Below are positions 40,979 through 49,103 of a DNA stretch of 64,000 bases, piece after piece (position 1 is the stretch's first letter; every line of letters starts with the position of its first letter). The DNA lies in assembly GCA_002482545.1 (NCBI GenBank), contig DLGF01000015.1, positions 186,001-250,000 of the forward strand, read 5' to 3'. Position numbers and translations under genes: made by a program. The notes beneath the pieces were generated by a model. It saw nothing but the letters and a program-made list of their open reading frames with translations, was not told where the DNA came from and ran no database searches. This DNA is from Sporomusaceae bacterium UBA7701 (GTDB lineage Bacteria; Bacillota; Negativicutes; Sporomusales; UBA7701).

Positions 40979-41204
40979 TGTAAATTCCTCCTTGAATTTT
41001 GAATGTAGGCATCCTGCCTCATGTTTGCTTGCCGTTGCCCGGACGGCAAAAATCTGCCGCGATTAGCCGAACCCGGTATTGCTAACCGGCGGGACTGCCG
41101 GGCGATCCTCCTTTCCGGTTCTATAGGTTCATCGGCCCCGAATGTTGGAATTTTCTTTGAATAGGAGCGGTTTTGAGAATTTTTCCGGCTGGTTTTTGCC
41201 CATG

Positions 41205-41240
41205 GGAAAAGCCGCCGGCATGGCCGCCGGCGGCTTTCCT
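41205..41240 (-). terminator. Terminator downstream of the kinase gene
   Basis: On the minus strand AAAGCCGCCGGC pairs with GCCGGCGGCTTTT around GGCCAT. Confidence 0.82.
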
Positions 41241-41253
41241 GGATTAGCGCTAT

Positions 41254-42537
41254 TCAAGTTCCCGGGAAACGGATGGAGAAGGCCGTTCCCTTCCCCGGCC
41301 CGTCGCTGGCCACTTGGATGGTTCCCCCGTGGCTCTCGACAATCCATTTGGCGATCGCCAGCCCGAGGCCGGCTCCGCCTTTGGCCCGGGCGCTGTCCAC
41401 CTGAAAGAAACGGTCGAAAATATTCGCCTGATGTTTGACCGGAATTCCTTCCCCGGTGTCGGCGACCGTCAGGATGATTGTATCGGCTGATTTAGCCAGC
41501 GCCAGCGATACTTTTCCTCCCGCCGGCGTATGACGAAGGGCGTTGTCCAGCAGTATTCCGACCACCTGTTTGATCCGCGACTCGTCGCCGTAGTAGCGGA
41601 TGGGGGGATCGACGCGAACGGTCAGGGCGATTCCCTTGGCGGCGGCGACAGGCTCAAAGGGGGCGGCGGCCCTGAGCAGGGATGCGTTGAGCGAGAAAGC
41701 GCGCTTGTCCAGCGATTGCTGGTGGGAATCGGCCCGGGCCAGAAAGAGCAGCGAGTCGACCAATTTGGCCATGCCGACCGACTCTTCCCGGATATTGCTC
41801 AGCCATTTGTATTGACCGGCCACCGTTTCGTCCGGATTGCCCATGGCGATGTCCAGATTGGTTTGGATGACCGCCAGGGGGGTCCTCAGCTCGTGGGAGG
41901 CGTCGGAAAGAAAGGCCTTCTGCTGGTCCCAGGCCCTCCGGATCGGGATCATCGCCCGGTTGGCGAGAAAAAAGCTGCCGAAAAACGACAGTACCGTACA
42001 GACCAGGCCGACGATGATCAAAGCCGAGAGCAGATCGCGCTGTATGCCGGTTTCCAGCGACATATCCTTGAACAGCAGCAGCGTGCCGGAATGGTCTTCC
42101 AAAGACGTCTTCAGATAAAAGTACGGAATTTCCTCGAACACGAACATGCCTTGCCGCTCATCGGCGGAAAGGGTCCTCCTGGCAAGTTCGGACAAATCGT
42201 CCGGGGTGAGGCGCTGGTTGAGAGACTGGACGGCGATGGCGCCCTCCGGAGTCGTTTTCAGAAAGAAAAAGTTCGGCGGCGGCGGAAAGCCCGGAGGGCC
42301 GCCCGGAATCGGCGCCATCCCGGGCGGCAGACCCGGTTCCGGGCGGAAGGTTTTCGACGCTAACTGGTCGATTCCGGAGGCCTGGAGGTGGGCCATGATC
42401 TGGCGGGCGATAAACTGGGTGCGGCGCGTCAATTCTATCTGGGTGAAATAATAAGTGCCGACGATCAACAGAAGAAAAAGCGCTAAAATGATGGATACGT
42501 TAAGAAGAGTAAGCTGTTGACGCAATCGTTGGAACAT
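41254..42537 (-). CDS. Membrane sensor histidine kinase with Pro-rich sensor
   Basis: HisKA-type kinase of 427 residues. TM1 is at about 12-30, with an external sensor at about 31-165 that contains a Pro/Gly-rich stretch (PGLPPGMAPIPGGPPGF). TM2 is at about 168-193. The phospho-His is about H215 in SDASHELRTPLA, and the ATPase boxes are GILLDNALRHTP, DTGEGIP and GGAGLGLAI. Its start overlaps the end of the regulator gene by 38 nt, so the pair is translationally coupled. The Pro-rich sensor resembles the periplasmic protein at 43.6 kb, hinting at envelope-stress sensing. Confidence 0.9.
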   Translation of the reverse strand: MFQRLRQQLTLLNVSIILALFLLLIVGTYYFTQIELTRRTQFIARQIMAHLQASGIDQLASKTFRPEPGLPPGMAPIPGGPPGFPPPPNFFFLKTTPEGAIAVQSLNQRLTPDDLSELARRTLSADERQGMFVFEEIPYFYLKTSLEDHSGTLLLFKDMSLETGIQRDLLSALIIVGLVCTVLSFFGSFFLANRAMIPIRRAWDQQKAFLSDASHELRTPLAVIQTNLDIAMGNPDETVAGQYKWLSNIREESVGMAKLVDSLLFLARADSHQQSLDKRAFSLNASLLRAAAPFEPVAAAKGIALTVRVDPPIRYYGDESRIKQVVGILLDNALRHTPAGGKVSLALAKSADTIILTVADTGEGIPVKHQANIFDRFFQVDSARAKGGAGLGLAIAKWIVESHGGTIQVASDGPGKGTAFSIRFPGT

Positions 42538-43201
42538 TTTTGTCCTCCTGCAAGAAGTAGCCTACGCCCCGCACGGTTTTAATGCTGGAGACCTTCAGTT
42601 TTTTCCGCAGGTAGTGGATATACAGATTGATGTTGGCCATTTCCGTGTCCGAATTATATCCCCAGATTTTTTCCATAATCCGTTCTTTGGTGATGACTCG
42701 TCCATAATTACGGATCAATAATTCCAAAAGCAGCGATTCCTTCAAGGTCAGGTGAATGACTTCGTCGCCTTTCGTCACTTCGCAGCGCAACGGGTCAAAC
42801 ACAAGGCCTGCCGCGTCGACGGTATCGCCCTGCAGGTCCTTTCCCTTCCGGCGGCACAGCGCCCGCAGCCGGGCCAGGAGTTCATCGTTGAAGAACGGCT
42901 TGACCAGATAATCGTCGGCTCCGGCATCAAGGCCTTCCACTTTGTCCTTGGGCGAGTCCTTGGCCGTCAGAAACAGCACAGGGGTATCCAGGCCCATGCT
43001 GCGAATTTCTCTTAGCAAAGAAATTCCATCAAGGTATGGCAGCATACGGTCGAGGATAATAATGTCGTAAACCCCCGTAGCTGCCATTTCGACGCCGGTC
43101 TCGCCATCCTGAGCGGCGTCCACCAAATAGCCGTTTTTTTTCAGTAGGTAAGTCAGTGCTTCGACTAATCGCTCCTCATCCTCCACCAACAGGAGTTTCA
43201 T
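42500..43201 (-). CDS. OmpR-family response regulator
   Basis: Regulator of 233 residues. The receiver has the acidic pair ED (residues 7-8), phospho-acceptor D51 in IIILDRMLP, a Thr in LFLTAKD and Lys in VKPFFNDEL. The winged-helix output domain has LTLKESLLLELLIRNYG and the tail TVRGVGYFLQED. The start at 43201 begins the receiver proper (MKLLLVEDEE); the ribosome binding site is weak (AAAAGGG). The sequence upstream is very A/T-rich (43250-43330) and should hold the promoter, but no box stands out. Confidence 0.9.
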   Translation of the reverse strand: MKLLLVEDEERLVEALTYLLKKNGYLVDAAQDGETGVEMAATGVYDIIILDRMLPYLDGISLLREIRSMGLDTPVLFLTAKDSPKDKVEGLDAGADDYLVKPFFNDELLARLRALCRRKGKDLQGDTVDAAGLVFDPLRCEVTKGDEVIHLTLKESLLLELLIRNYGRVITKERIMEKIWGYNSDTEMANINLYIHYLRKKLKVSSIKTVRGVGYFLQEDKNVPTIASTAYSS

Positions 43202-43336
43202 CCGCGAACACCCTTTTCGCACTACCCTGTGAAGATTACCCATCCTTGGAAATCATTTATATTAATATTTTATTAGAACATTATTTGAAATGCATTTACT
43301 TTTTTGTAAATTAAACGCGAAAATTGTAGTTATTTC

Positions 43337-43378
43337 TCAAAAACAGGGAAGACCCATCCTGCAGGTGGATCTTCCCTG
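43337..43378 (-). terminator. Terminator for the transcript of the periplasmic protein
   Basis: On the minus strand CAGGGAAGATCCA pairs with TGGGTCTTCCCTG with one mismatch, followed by TTTTTGAG. It lies beyond repeat copy C. Confidence 0.7.
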
Positions 43379-43425
43379 GGCGCAAATACAGTCTGCGGCG
43401 GCTGTTGGCGTCGGACGTATTAGGC

Positions 43426-43582
43426 GGAAGATGTTTATTAAGCTGCGAAGCGACAGCGTCGGAGCTTAATAAAATCTTCCGTGTTCAGGCAGGAAGCCGC
43501 GTAGTCGGGTGTAGCAAACGCTCCGGGAAGAAGTGCGCAATTTCTTAGGGCGTAATTGGCGTTTAGAAATTGCGCGCCAGCC
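43426..43582 (-). repeat. Structured dispersed repeat, copy C
   Basis: GGAAGATGTTTATTAAGCT (43426) pairs with AGCTTAATAAAATCTTCC around a GC-rich loop that holds CAGCGTCGG. It is followed by CAGGCAGGAAGCCGCGT, as in copy A. Further on lie AAACGCTCCGG, AAGTGCGCAA, an imperfect hairpin of AATTTCTTAGGGCG with CGTTTAGAAATT, and CGCCAGCCTGG. These match copy B on the opposite strand. The element ends about 15 nt before the stop codon of the next gene. Confidence 0.68.
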
Positions 43583-43596
43583 TGGGGCGGGCCTGC

Positions 43597-44046
43597 TTAC
43601 CGGTCCGGGGCTTTGCCGTCAGGCGGCGCCGGCGGTCGAAGGGCCCCGGCCACTGTTTCGGCCTGGTCTTCCGAAAGGCCGGCGTATTGGATCAGGTCGC
43701 CGATCAGATCGGGCTTGGGGCCCTTTTTTTGCTCCATAAAGCTTTGACGCTCTTCGGGGGTCATGCTCTTCATTTGGGCAAAGTCGGCCTGACGCTCCCG
43801 GGCTTTTTCCTGAAAGAAGCCAAGAACCTTGTCGGCCTGGGGCTGGCTGATGACGCCGTCTTCCACCAGCTTTTGGAGGCTGGCCTGCAGATGGCGCTCC
43901 CGGTCGGGGGGCGGCTCCCGCAGGTCGGCGCAGTCCGGGGGCGGCGGCGGAGCGCCTCCCGGCGGCTGGGCCAGCGCCAGGCCGCCCGCGGAAAGGACTG
44001 CCAAGCCCAGCAACAGGCAGGCGATTTTGGATAAAGTTTTGACCAT
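43597..44046 (-). CDS. Periplasmic Pro-rich helical protein (Spy/CpxP-like in style)
   Basis: Protein of 149 residues. The signal peptide (about 1-26, ending GLALA) is followed by a Pro-rich linker (QPPGGAPPPPPD), then a helical charged core (LQASLQKLVEDGVISQPQADKVLGFFQEKARERQADF). SMTPEERQSFM resembles the LTxxQ-type helices of Spy/CpxP chaperones. A Pro-rich end completes it. No firm family call is possible. The promoter has a GTAAC-type direct repeat that also occurs before the MacA-like gene, so it is probably regulated by the neighbouring two-component pair. It is a plausible envelope-stress effector. Confidence 0.65.
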   Translation of the reverse strand: MVKTLSKIACLLLGLAVLSAGGLALAQPPGGAPPPPPDCADLREPPPDRERHLQASLQKLVEDGVISQPQADKVLGFFQEKARERQADFAQMKSMTPEERQSFMEQKKGPKPDLIGDLIQYAGLSEDQAETVAGALRPPAPPDGKAPDR

Positions 44047-44100
44047 GGTTATCCCTCCATAATGATTTTGCTTTCCGATGGCTCCATTATGGAGGAAATT

Positions 44101-44117
44101 TGTTACAGATCGGTTAC
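44101..44117 (-). promoter_or_regulatory. Direct-repeat regulator site upstream of the periplasmic protein
   Basis: On the minus strand GTAACC-N5-GTAACA (11-nt period). The same motif, GTAACA-N5-GTAACA, is found in the promoter of the MacA-like gene. It is probably the binding site of the adjacent OmpR-type regulator. Confidence 0.6.
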
Positions 44118-44127
44118 GGGTTTCATA

Positions 44128-45645
44128 CTAATTGGTGTATTCTGCCTTGGAAATTTCAAACCAGAATACCACGCCGTTTTCTACGTTTTCCACGCCGTAA
44201 GCACTATCGTGAAGCTCCTGGATGGCCCGGACGATGGACAGGCCCAGACCGTATCCGCCGCCGGAGCCTCTGGTTCTGGCCTGATCAACCTTGTAAAAAC
44301 TCAGCCAGAGGTTGTCCAGGCTTTCCGCCGGGATGGGCGGCCCGGTATTGAAAACGGAGACCCGGGCAACGGGGCCGGCTTGCGCTACCCGCAGCTCGAC
44401 CGCCTTCGCGCCGGACGCATGGCTGATGGCGTTGTTCAGCAGATTGACGAGGACCTGCTCCAGGCGGAAATCATCGCCGTTGACCAGGAGGAAAGCCGGC
44501 CTTTCCAGAGTGAAGGCGATATTCTTTTCGGCGAAAATCGTCCGGTATTTCAGGGCGATGCTGTCCAACAGCGGGGATAGATCAAAGTCCCTTCTTTCCA
44601 GATGGAAATACCCGGACTCAATCTGGGAGAGATCGAGGAGATCCTTGACCAATTTATCCATTTTTTCGGCCTCGTCCTGGATTACGGAACAATAGTAGTT
44701 TTTATTTTCCTCGTCCTGAGCGACATTTTCCCGGAGGCCTTCCGCATAGCCCAGAATGAGCGAAATGGGGGTTTTGAGCTCATGGGAGACACTGGAGATG
44801 AAGTTTTTGCGAAGTTTGTCCAGCCGCCGTTCATTTTCCACATCAGCCAACAGTTGGCTGTTTTTTTCATTCAGCTCGCTGATCGCCAGATGGAGCTGGA
44901 CCGACAGGTCGTTGATGCTTTCAGCCAGGCTGCCGACTTCGTCGTTGCTATGAATGGCGCATTTTTGCGAAAAGTCGAGCCGGGAGATGCTCCGGGCGAC
45001 CTGGTTGACCTCCAACAGGGGCACGGTAAATCTTCTGGCGAAGAAATAGGCCCAGATGCAGCCGGCCAGGATGGCTAACAAGCCGCTGAGCGCCATAAAT
45101 TTGCTGGCGTAGGAAGCGCTTTCGGCGACGGCGGCCCGCGGCAGGCGGATGACCAGAACCTCGTCCGCGCTCAGCTGATGGGTCAGAACCATGAAGGTGA
45201 TGTTGAGCGCCGGATCATGCTCGATTTCAATGTTTGTGGCGTCGTCGACGGCCTCCCTGGACTCGGTCAGAACCGGCGGCGGACCCGGGGGATGGGCACC
45301 GGACTGGCCGGGACCCTCGGGCTCTGCGGAGCGGGGCCGGAGAGCCAGGGTGCGCTGCTGGAGGAGCCGTTCAAAGGAACTGTATTTGACTTGGCCTTGG
45401 CCGGTGTCGAGGATGACGATGCCGCCGCCGAGACTGGCGGCGTTCCGCTCCAGTTCCAGGGAGATATCCCCGGAGCCGGAATGATACAGGGCGTCGATGG
45501 CCTGGCTGCTTTCGATGAGGCTGCGCTTTTTGTGCCAGACATAGAATTCTTCCAGAAACATGGCGCTCAACGCCCAGGAAATGAGGACGAAAAAGATCAC
45601 CAGACAGCTGATGTTCCGGAAGAGTTTCGTGCGGATGGAAGTCAT
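44128..45645 (-). CDS. Membrane sensor histidine kinase with HAMP domain
   Basis: Kinase of 505 residues. TM1 is at about 10-31. The external sensor (about 32-175) has a Pro/Gly-rich stretch (GAHPPGPPPV), followed by TM2 (about 178-200), HAMP and a short coiled coil. HisKA has the phospho-His about H288 in SSVSHELKTPIS. The ATPase domain has NLLNNAISHA, FNTGPPI and GGYGLGLSI. It overlaps the regulator gene by 4 nt. The overall form is that of BaeS/CpxA-type envelope-stress sensors. Confidence 0.92.
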   Translation of the reverse strand: MTSIRTKLFRNISCLVIFFVLISWALSAMFLEEFYVWHKKRSLIESSQAIDALYHSGSGDISLELERNAASLGGGIVILDTGQGQVKYSSFERLLQQRTLALRPRSAEPEGPGQSGAHPPGPPPVLTESREAVDDATNIEIEHDPALNITFMVLTHQLSADEVLVIRLPRAAVAESASYASKFMALSGLLAILAGCIWAYFFARRFTVPLLEVNQVARSISRLDFSQKCAIHSNDEVGSLAESINDLSVQLHLAISELNEKNSQLLADVENERRLDKLRKNFISSVSHELKTPISLILGYAEGLRENVAQDEENKNYYCSVIQDEAEKMDKLVKDLLDLSQIESGYFHLERRDFDLSPLLDSIALKYRTIFAEKNIAFTLERPAFLLVNGDDFRLEQVLVNLLNNAISHASGAKAVELRVAQAGPVARVSVFNTGPPIPAESLDNLWLSFYKVDQARTRGSGGGYGLGLSIVRAIQELHDSAYGVENVENGVVFWFEISKAEYTN

Positions 45646-46307
45646 CTGGCCACCTCAAAGCGGTAGCCAAAGCCCCGGATGGTCTGGATGACGCCGCTCC
45701 GGGAGCCCAATTTGGCCCTGAGCCGGTTGATGTGGGTATCGACCGTCCGCAGATCGCCCAAATAGTCGTAATTCCAGACCTGATTGAGAATTTGCTCCCG
45801 GCTGAGGGCCCGGCCCCGATTTTCCGCCAGGTAAATGAGCAGGTCGTATTCCTTGGGGGTAAGCTCCAGCCGGGACCCGCCAACTGTGACAAAACGGGCG
45901 TCAGGGTCGATGGAGAGGCCGTTGGGGAAACTGGTCGGAGCGCCTTCGAGCCGGCGGAAGAGGGCGTTGACCCGGGCTGTCAGCACCCTGGGACTGAAAG
46001 GCTTGGTTATGTATTCATCCGCGCCGATTTCGAAGCCGAAGAGCTGGTCGACTTCTTCGCCCTTGGCCGTCAGCATGATGACCGGCAGGTCCGAGTTTTT
46101 GCGGATTTCGCGACAGACCGTCCAGCCGTCGAATTCAGGCATCATTACATCCAGGATGACGAGATCGATCTTGTCCGCGGACAGGATGGCCAGAGCCAGT
46201 TTCCCGTTTTCGGCTTCGACGACCCGGTAGCCCTCCCGGAGAAGAAAGTCGGCTATCAGCCTGCGCATGCGCAGTTCATCGTCCACAATGAGCACCGTTT
46301 TCCCCAT
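45642..46307 (-). CDS. OmpR-family response regulator
   Basis: Regulator of 221 residues with the acidic pair DD (9-10), phospho-acceptor D53 in LVILDVMMPEFDG, the MLTAKGEEVD switch and Lys in TKPFSP. The winged helix has LTPKEYDLLIYLAENRGRALSREQIL and ends IRGFGYRFEVAR. GGAGGAGAG lies before the ATG. It is divergent from the MacA-like gene, and the shared intergenic region holds a GTAACA direct repeat that this protein probably binds. Confidence 0.92.
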   Translation of the reverse strand: MGKTVLIVDDELRMRRLIADFLLREGYRVVEAENGKLALAILSADKIDLVILDVMMPEFDGWTVCREIRKNSDLPVIMLTAKGEEVDQLFGFEIGADEYITKPFSPRVLTARVNALFRRLEGAPTSFPNGLSIDPDARFVTVGGSRLELTPKEYDLLIYLAENRGRALSREQILNQVWNYDYLGDLRTVDTHINRLRAKLGSRSGVIQTIRGFGYRFEVAR

Positions 46308-46408
46308 AGAACTCTCCTCCGCCCTTTAACAACTTACCTATAGCATAAAAGCAGCGGCGGGATTCGTCAATGACGGCGCCCCAAACTACACCGGCCCGAC
46401 ACATTTCT

Positions 46409-46440
46409 GTAACAAGACCGTAACAATTGTTCCGCATACT
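46409..46440 (+). promoter_or_regulatory. Promoter with GTAACA direct repeat
   Basis: GTAACA at 46409 and 46420 (11-nt period), and a -10-like CATACT at 46435. The arrangement fits an activator-dependent promoter for the adaptor-permease genes. Confidence 0.6.
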
Positions 46441-46486
46441 AAGGGTAAATCACCGCAAGGCCATTGCTGAAACGGAGTTAAAGGAA

Positions 46487-47566
46487 ATGACGATAATTTG
46501 GAATACCATCAAGCGAAGAAAAAAATGGATTGCGGCCTTGCTTGCCGCGGCGGCGCTCGCGTGGGGCGGCGCGGCTTACTTCCGGCAGGGAGGCGCGCCC
46601 GCCGCCGCCGTCAACACGGCTACCGCCGAACGCGGCGATATCCAGGCGACGATCGCCGCGACCGGCACGATTTCGGCGGTCAACTCGGTGGAAATAAGCT
46701 CCCGGGTCACCGGGCTGATTACCGAAGTCAAGGTCAAGGAAAATGACATCGTTAAAACGGGGCAGGTTTTGGTTGTACTGGACGACACCGCCATCCGGGC
46801 CCAGCTTTCCCAGTATCAGGCCCAGCTCCAGAATTACGCCGCCGTCTATGAACGCAGCCAGAAGCTAGCCGCCATCGGCGGGGAATCGCAGCAGCAGCTG
46901 GACTCGGACCGGACCAACTATCTGGTGGCGCAGTCCACCTATGACAACTATGCGTCCCAACTGGCCTATTATGTCATCAAGGCGCCGATCGACGGCGTGG
47001 TAATCGGGACGCCGACCCCGGCGGGGCAGACGGTTGCCCAGGGGATATCCAGCCCGCAGGTCATCATGACCATCGCCGATATGTCCAAGATGCAGATCAA
47101 GGTGCTGGTGGACGAGTCGGATATCGGGCGGGTGAAGGTCGGCCAGCCGGTGTCCTTCACGGTGGACGCCTATCCCAGCACGACTTTCACCGGCAAGGTG
47201 ACGAGCATATCCCGCAGCGCCACGACATCCTCCAATGTCATCTATTACCCTGTCTATGTCGACGTAGACTCCACCGAGAGCCTGCTGTATCCGACGATGA
47301 CCGCCCGGGTCACCGTCACGGTCGGGGAAAGCAAGGACGCCTTGGTGGTGCCGCTGGCGGCGGTCAAGGAAGCAAAAGGGCAAAAATACGTGCAATTGGC
47401 GGTCGGCGACGCCCAGCAGAACACGCCGGTGGAAACCGGCCTGAGCGATGAGGAGCGGGTGGAAATTTTGAGTGGCCTCCGGGAGGGCGATGCCGTCGTC
47501 ATCCCGGCCGCCAAGCCGAAAACCGCCGCCACCAATCAGAATCAAGGGCCGCCGCCGCCGATTTAA
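46487..47566 (+). CDS. MacA-type periplasmic adaptor (membrane fusion protein)
   Basis: Protein of 359 residues. An N-terminal TM anchor (about 13-30) precedes the adaptor barrel-sandwich hybrid. That region has EISSRVTGLITEVKVKENDIVKTGQVLVVLD, a helical hairpin (about 95-150), KAPIDGVVIGTPTPAGQTV and IKVLVDESDIGRVKVGQPV. The C-terminal membrane-proximal domain is followed by a tail ending GPPPPI. It links an inner-membrane ABC permease to the outside. ATG 46487 is preferred because a ribosome-binding-like GGAG lies ten nt before it. The permease gene follows. Confidence 0.88.
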   Translation: MTIIWNTIKRRKKWIAALLAAAALAWGGAAYFRQGGAPAAAVNTATAERGDIQATIAATGTISAVNSVEISSRVTGLITEVKVKENDIVKTGQVLVVLDDTAIRAQLSQYQAQLQNYAAVYERSQKLAAIGGESQQQLDSDRTNYLVAQSTYDNYASQLAYYVIKAPIDGVVIGTPTPAGQTVAQGISSPQVIMTIADMSKMQIKVLVDESDIGRVKVGQPVSFTVDAYPSTTFTGKVTSISRSATTSSNVIYYPVYVDVDSTESLLYPTMTARVTVTVGESKDALVVPLAAVKEAKGQKYVQLAVGDAQQNTPVETGLSDEERVEILSGLREGDAVVIPAAKPKTAATNQNQGPPPPI

Positions 47567-47665
47567 AATCATCGTGTCCCGCGAGCCGGATGTTGCCGCA
47601 TCTGCCCGCCGCGTGACCCCGGGCAAGGGACGGTGGAAAGGGCGAGACGGGCAGGAGGTGGGAGG

Positions 47666-48883
47666 ATGTTCTGGGAAAGCGTCTGGATTGCCATGGAAGG
47701 ACTGAAGGCCAACAAGCTCCGTTCGGTTCTTACGATGCTGGGAATTATCATCGGCGTCGGCGCCGTTATCGCCATGATATCCATCGGTTTGGGAGTACAG
47801 CAAAAAGTGCAGAACTCCATCGCCAGTCTGGGCAGCAACCTGCTGATCGTCACGCCGGGGGCCAATTCGCCGTCCGGAGGCGTCCGGCTGGCCGCCGGCT
47901 CGAACATTTCCCTGACCAGGCAGGACGCGAAAGCCATCGCCAGGGAGGTGGAAGGCGTCAAATATATTGCTCCCGCCGTCAGCCAGCAGTATCAGATCAT
48001 CTATGGCAACCAGAACTGGAAAACCAATGTGCAAGGGACAATGCCGGAATACCTGGCGATTCGCGATTTTCAGATGGCCGCCGGGACCTTTTTCAGCAGC
48101 GGCGACGACGATGCCCGCGCCCGGGTGGCGGTACTGGGGCAGACCGTGGTCGCCAGCCTGTTCGGCAGCGCCAATCCGGTCGGCCGGACCATCCGCATCG
48201 GGCAGGCTCCGTTTCGGGTGATCGGGGTACTGGAAAGCAAAGGCCAGTCCTCGATGGGCCAGGATCAGGACGATACCGTTTTGGTGCCGCTGGCCACGGC
48301 CCAGGAGCGGCTGATGGGCATTACCTATCTGCACAACATAAGCATTCAGGCGGAAAATGACAAGGTCATCGATAAGGCCCAGGAGGATATAACGGCCTTG
48401 CTCCGGACGCGGCACCGCCTGGCGCCCGATAGCGAGAATGATTTTACGGTGCGCAATCTGACCGCGCTGATGGCGGCCATGACGGAAACAACAGGCACGA
48501 TCACCTTGCTGCTGGGGAATATCGCGGCGATTTCGCTGCTGGTCGGCGGCATCGGAATTATGAATATCATGCTGGTTTCAGTCACCGAGCGGACGCGGGA
48601 GATCGGCATACGGAAGGCCCTGGGCGCCACCTTCAACAATATTCTGCTGCAGTTTCTGATTGAAGCCATGGTCATCAGCGTCACCGGAGGAATAATCGGC
48701 ATTTTGGCGGGAATAGCAGGGGCGCGGGTGATCTCGCTGGTGGCCGGCTGGAATACCGTCCTGTCGGCGGCGGCGATCGGCGGGGCCTTCGGCGTTTCGG
48801 TCCTGATCGGGCTATTCTTCGGGATATATCCCGCCCGCCGGGCGGCGCTGCTCAATCCGATCGAAGCGTTGCGCTATGAATAA
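47666..48883 (+). CDS. MacB-type ABC permease without fused ATPase
   Basis: Protein of 405 residues. TM1 is in LTMLGIIIGVGAVIAMISIGLG. A large periplasmic MacB_PCD domain follows (about 45-265). Three C-terminal TM segments carry the FtsX signature, NIMLVSVTERTREIGIRKALGAT. Such permeases need an ATP-binding subunit, yet neither this protein nor its neighbours contain one. GGAGGTGGGAGG precedes the ATG. It is the last gene of the unit, followed by a terminator. Confidence 0.9.
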   Translation: MFWESVWIAMEGLKANKLRSVLTMLGIIIGVGAVIAMISIGLGVQQKVQNSIASLGSNLLIVTPGANSPSGGVRLAAGSNISLTRQDAKAIAREVEGVKYIAPAVSQQYQIIYGNQNWKTNVQGTMPEYLAIRDFQMAAGTFFSSGDDDARARVAVLGQTVVASLFGSANPVGRTIRIGQAPFRVIGVLESKGQSSMGQDQDDTVLVPLATAQERLMGITYLHNISIQAENDKVIDKAQEDITALLRTRHRLAPDSENDFTVRNLTALMAAMTETTGTITLLLGNIAAISLLVGGIGIMNIMLVSVTERTREIGIRKALGATFNNILLQFLIEAMVISVTGGIIGILAGIAGARVISLVAGWNTVLSAAAIGGAFGVSVLIGLFFGIYPARRAALLNPIEALRYE

Positions 48884-48901
48884 AGGAGAAGTATGGCACC
48901 A

Positions 48902-48934
48902 CAAAAGACCCCGCCGGGGATGGCGGGGTCTTTT
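48902..48934 (+). terminator. Terminator after the permease gene
   Basis: AAAAGACCCCGCC pairs with GGCGGGGTCTTTT around GGGGAT. Confidence 0.9.
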
Positions 48935-49103
48935 GTGTCTGTCAGGACCGCCGGCGACCGGGTTTGTAAAAAAATCGCAGGATGAATATTTAGTATTTGC
49001 TGCTCAAAAAGCAGGATTTTTCCAGGTTTCGTGAAATTTCAACTTGGATCGACATTTTACAGCGCTTTTTATGCTGATAGGGATAAAGAGGAGGAGGAAC
49101 CCG

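Noticed and set aside
39740..41002. A 322-codon Gly-rich frame on the plus strand over flagellin
   Set aside because: It is the reverse of a highly biased flagellin gene. The flagellin ends and ribosome binding site are unmistakable on the minus strand.
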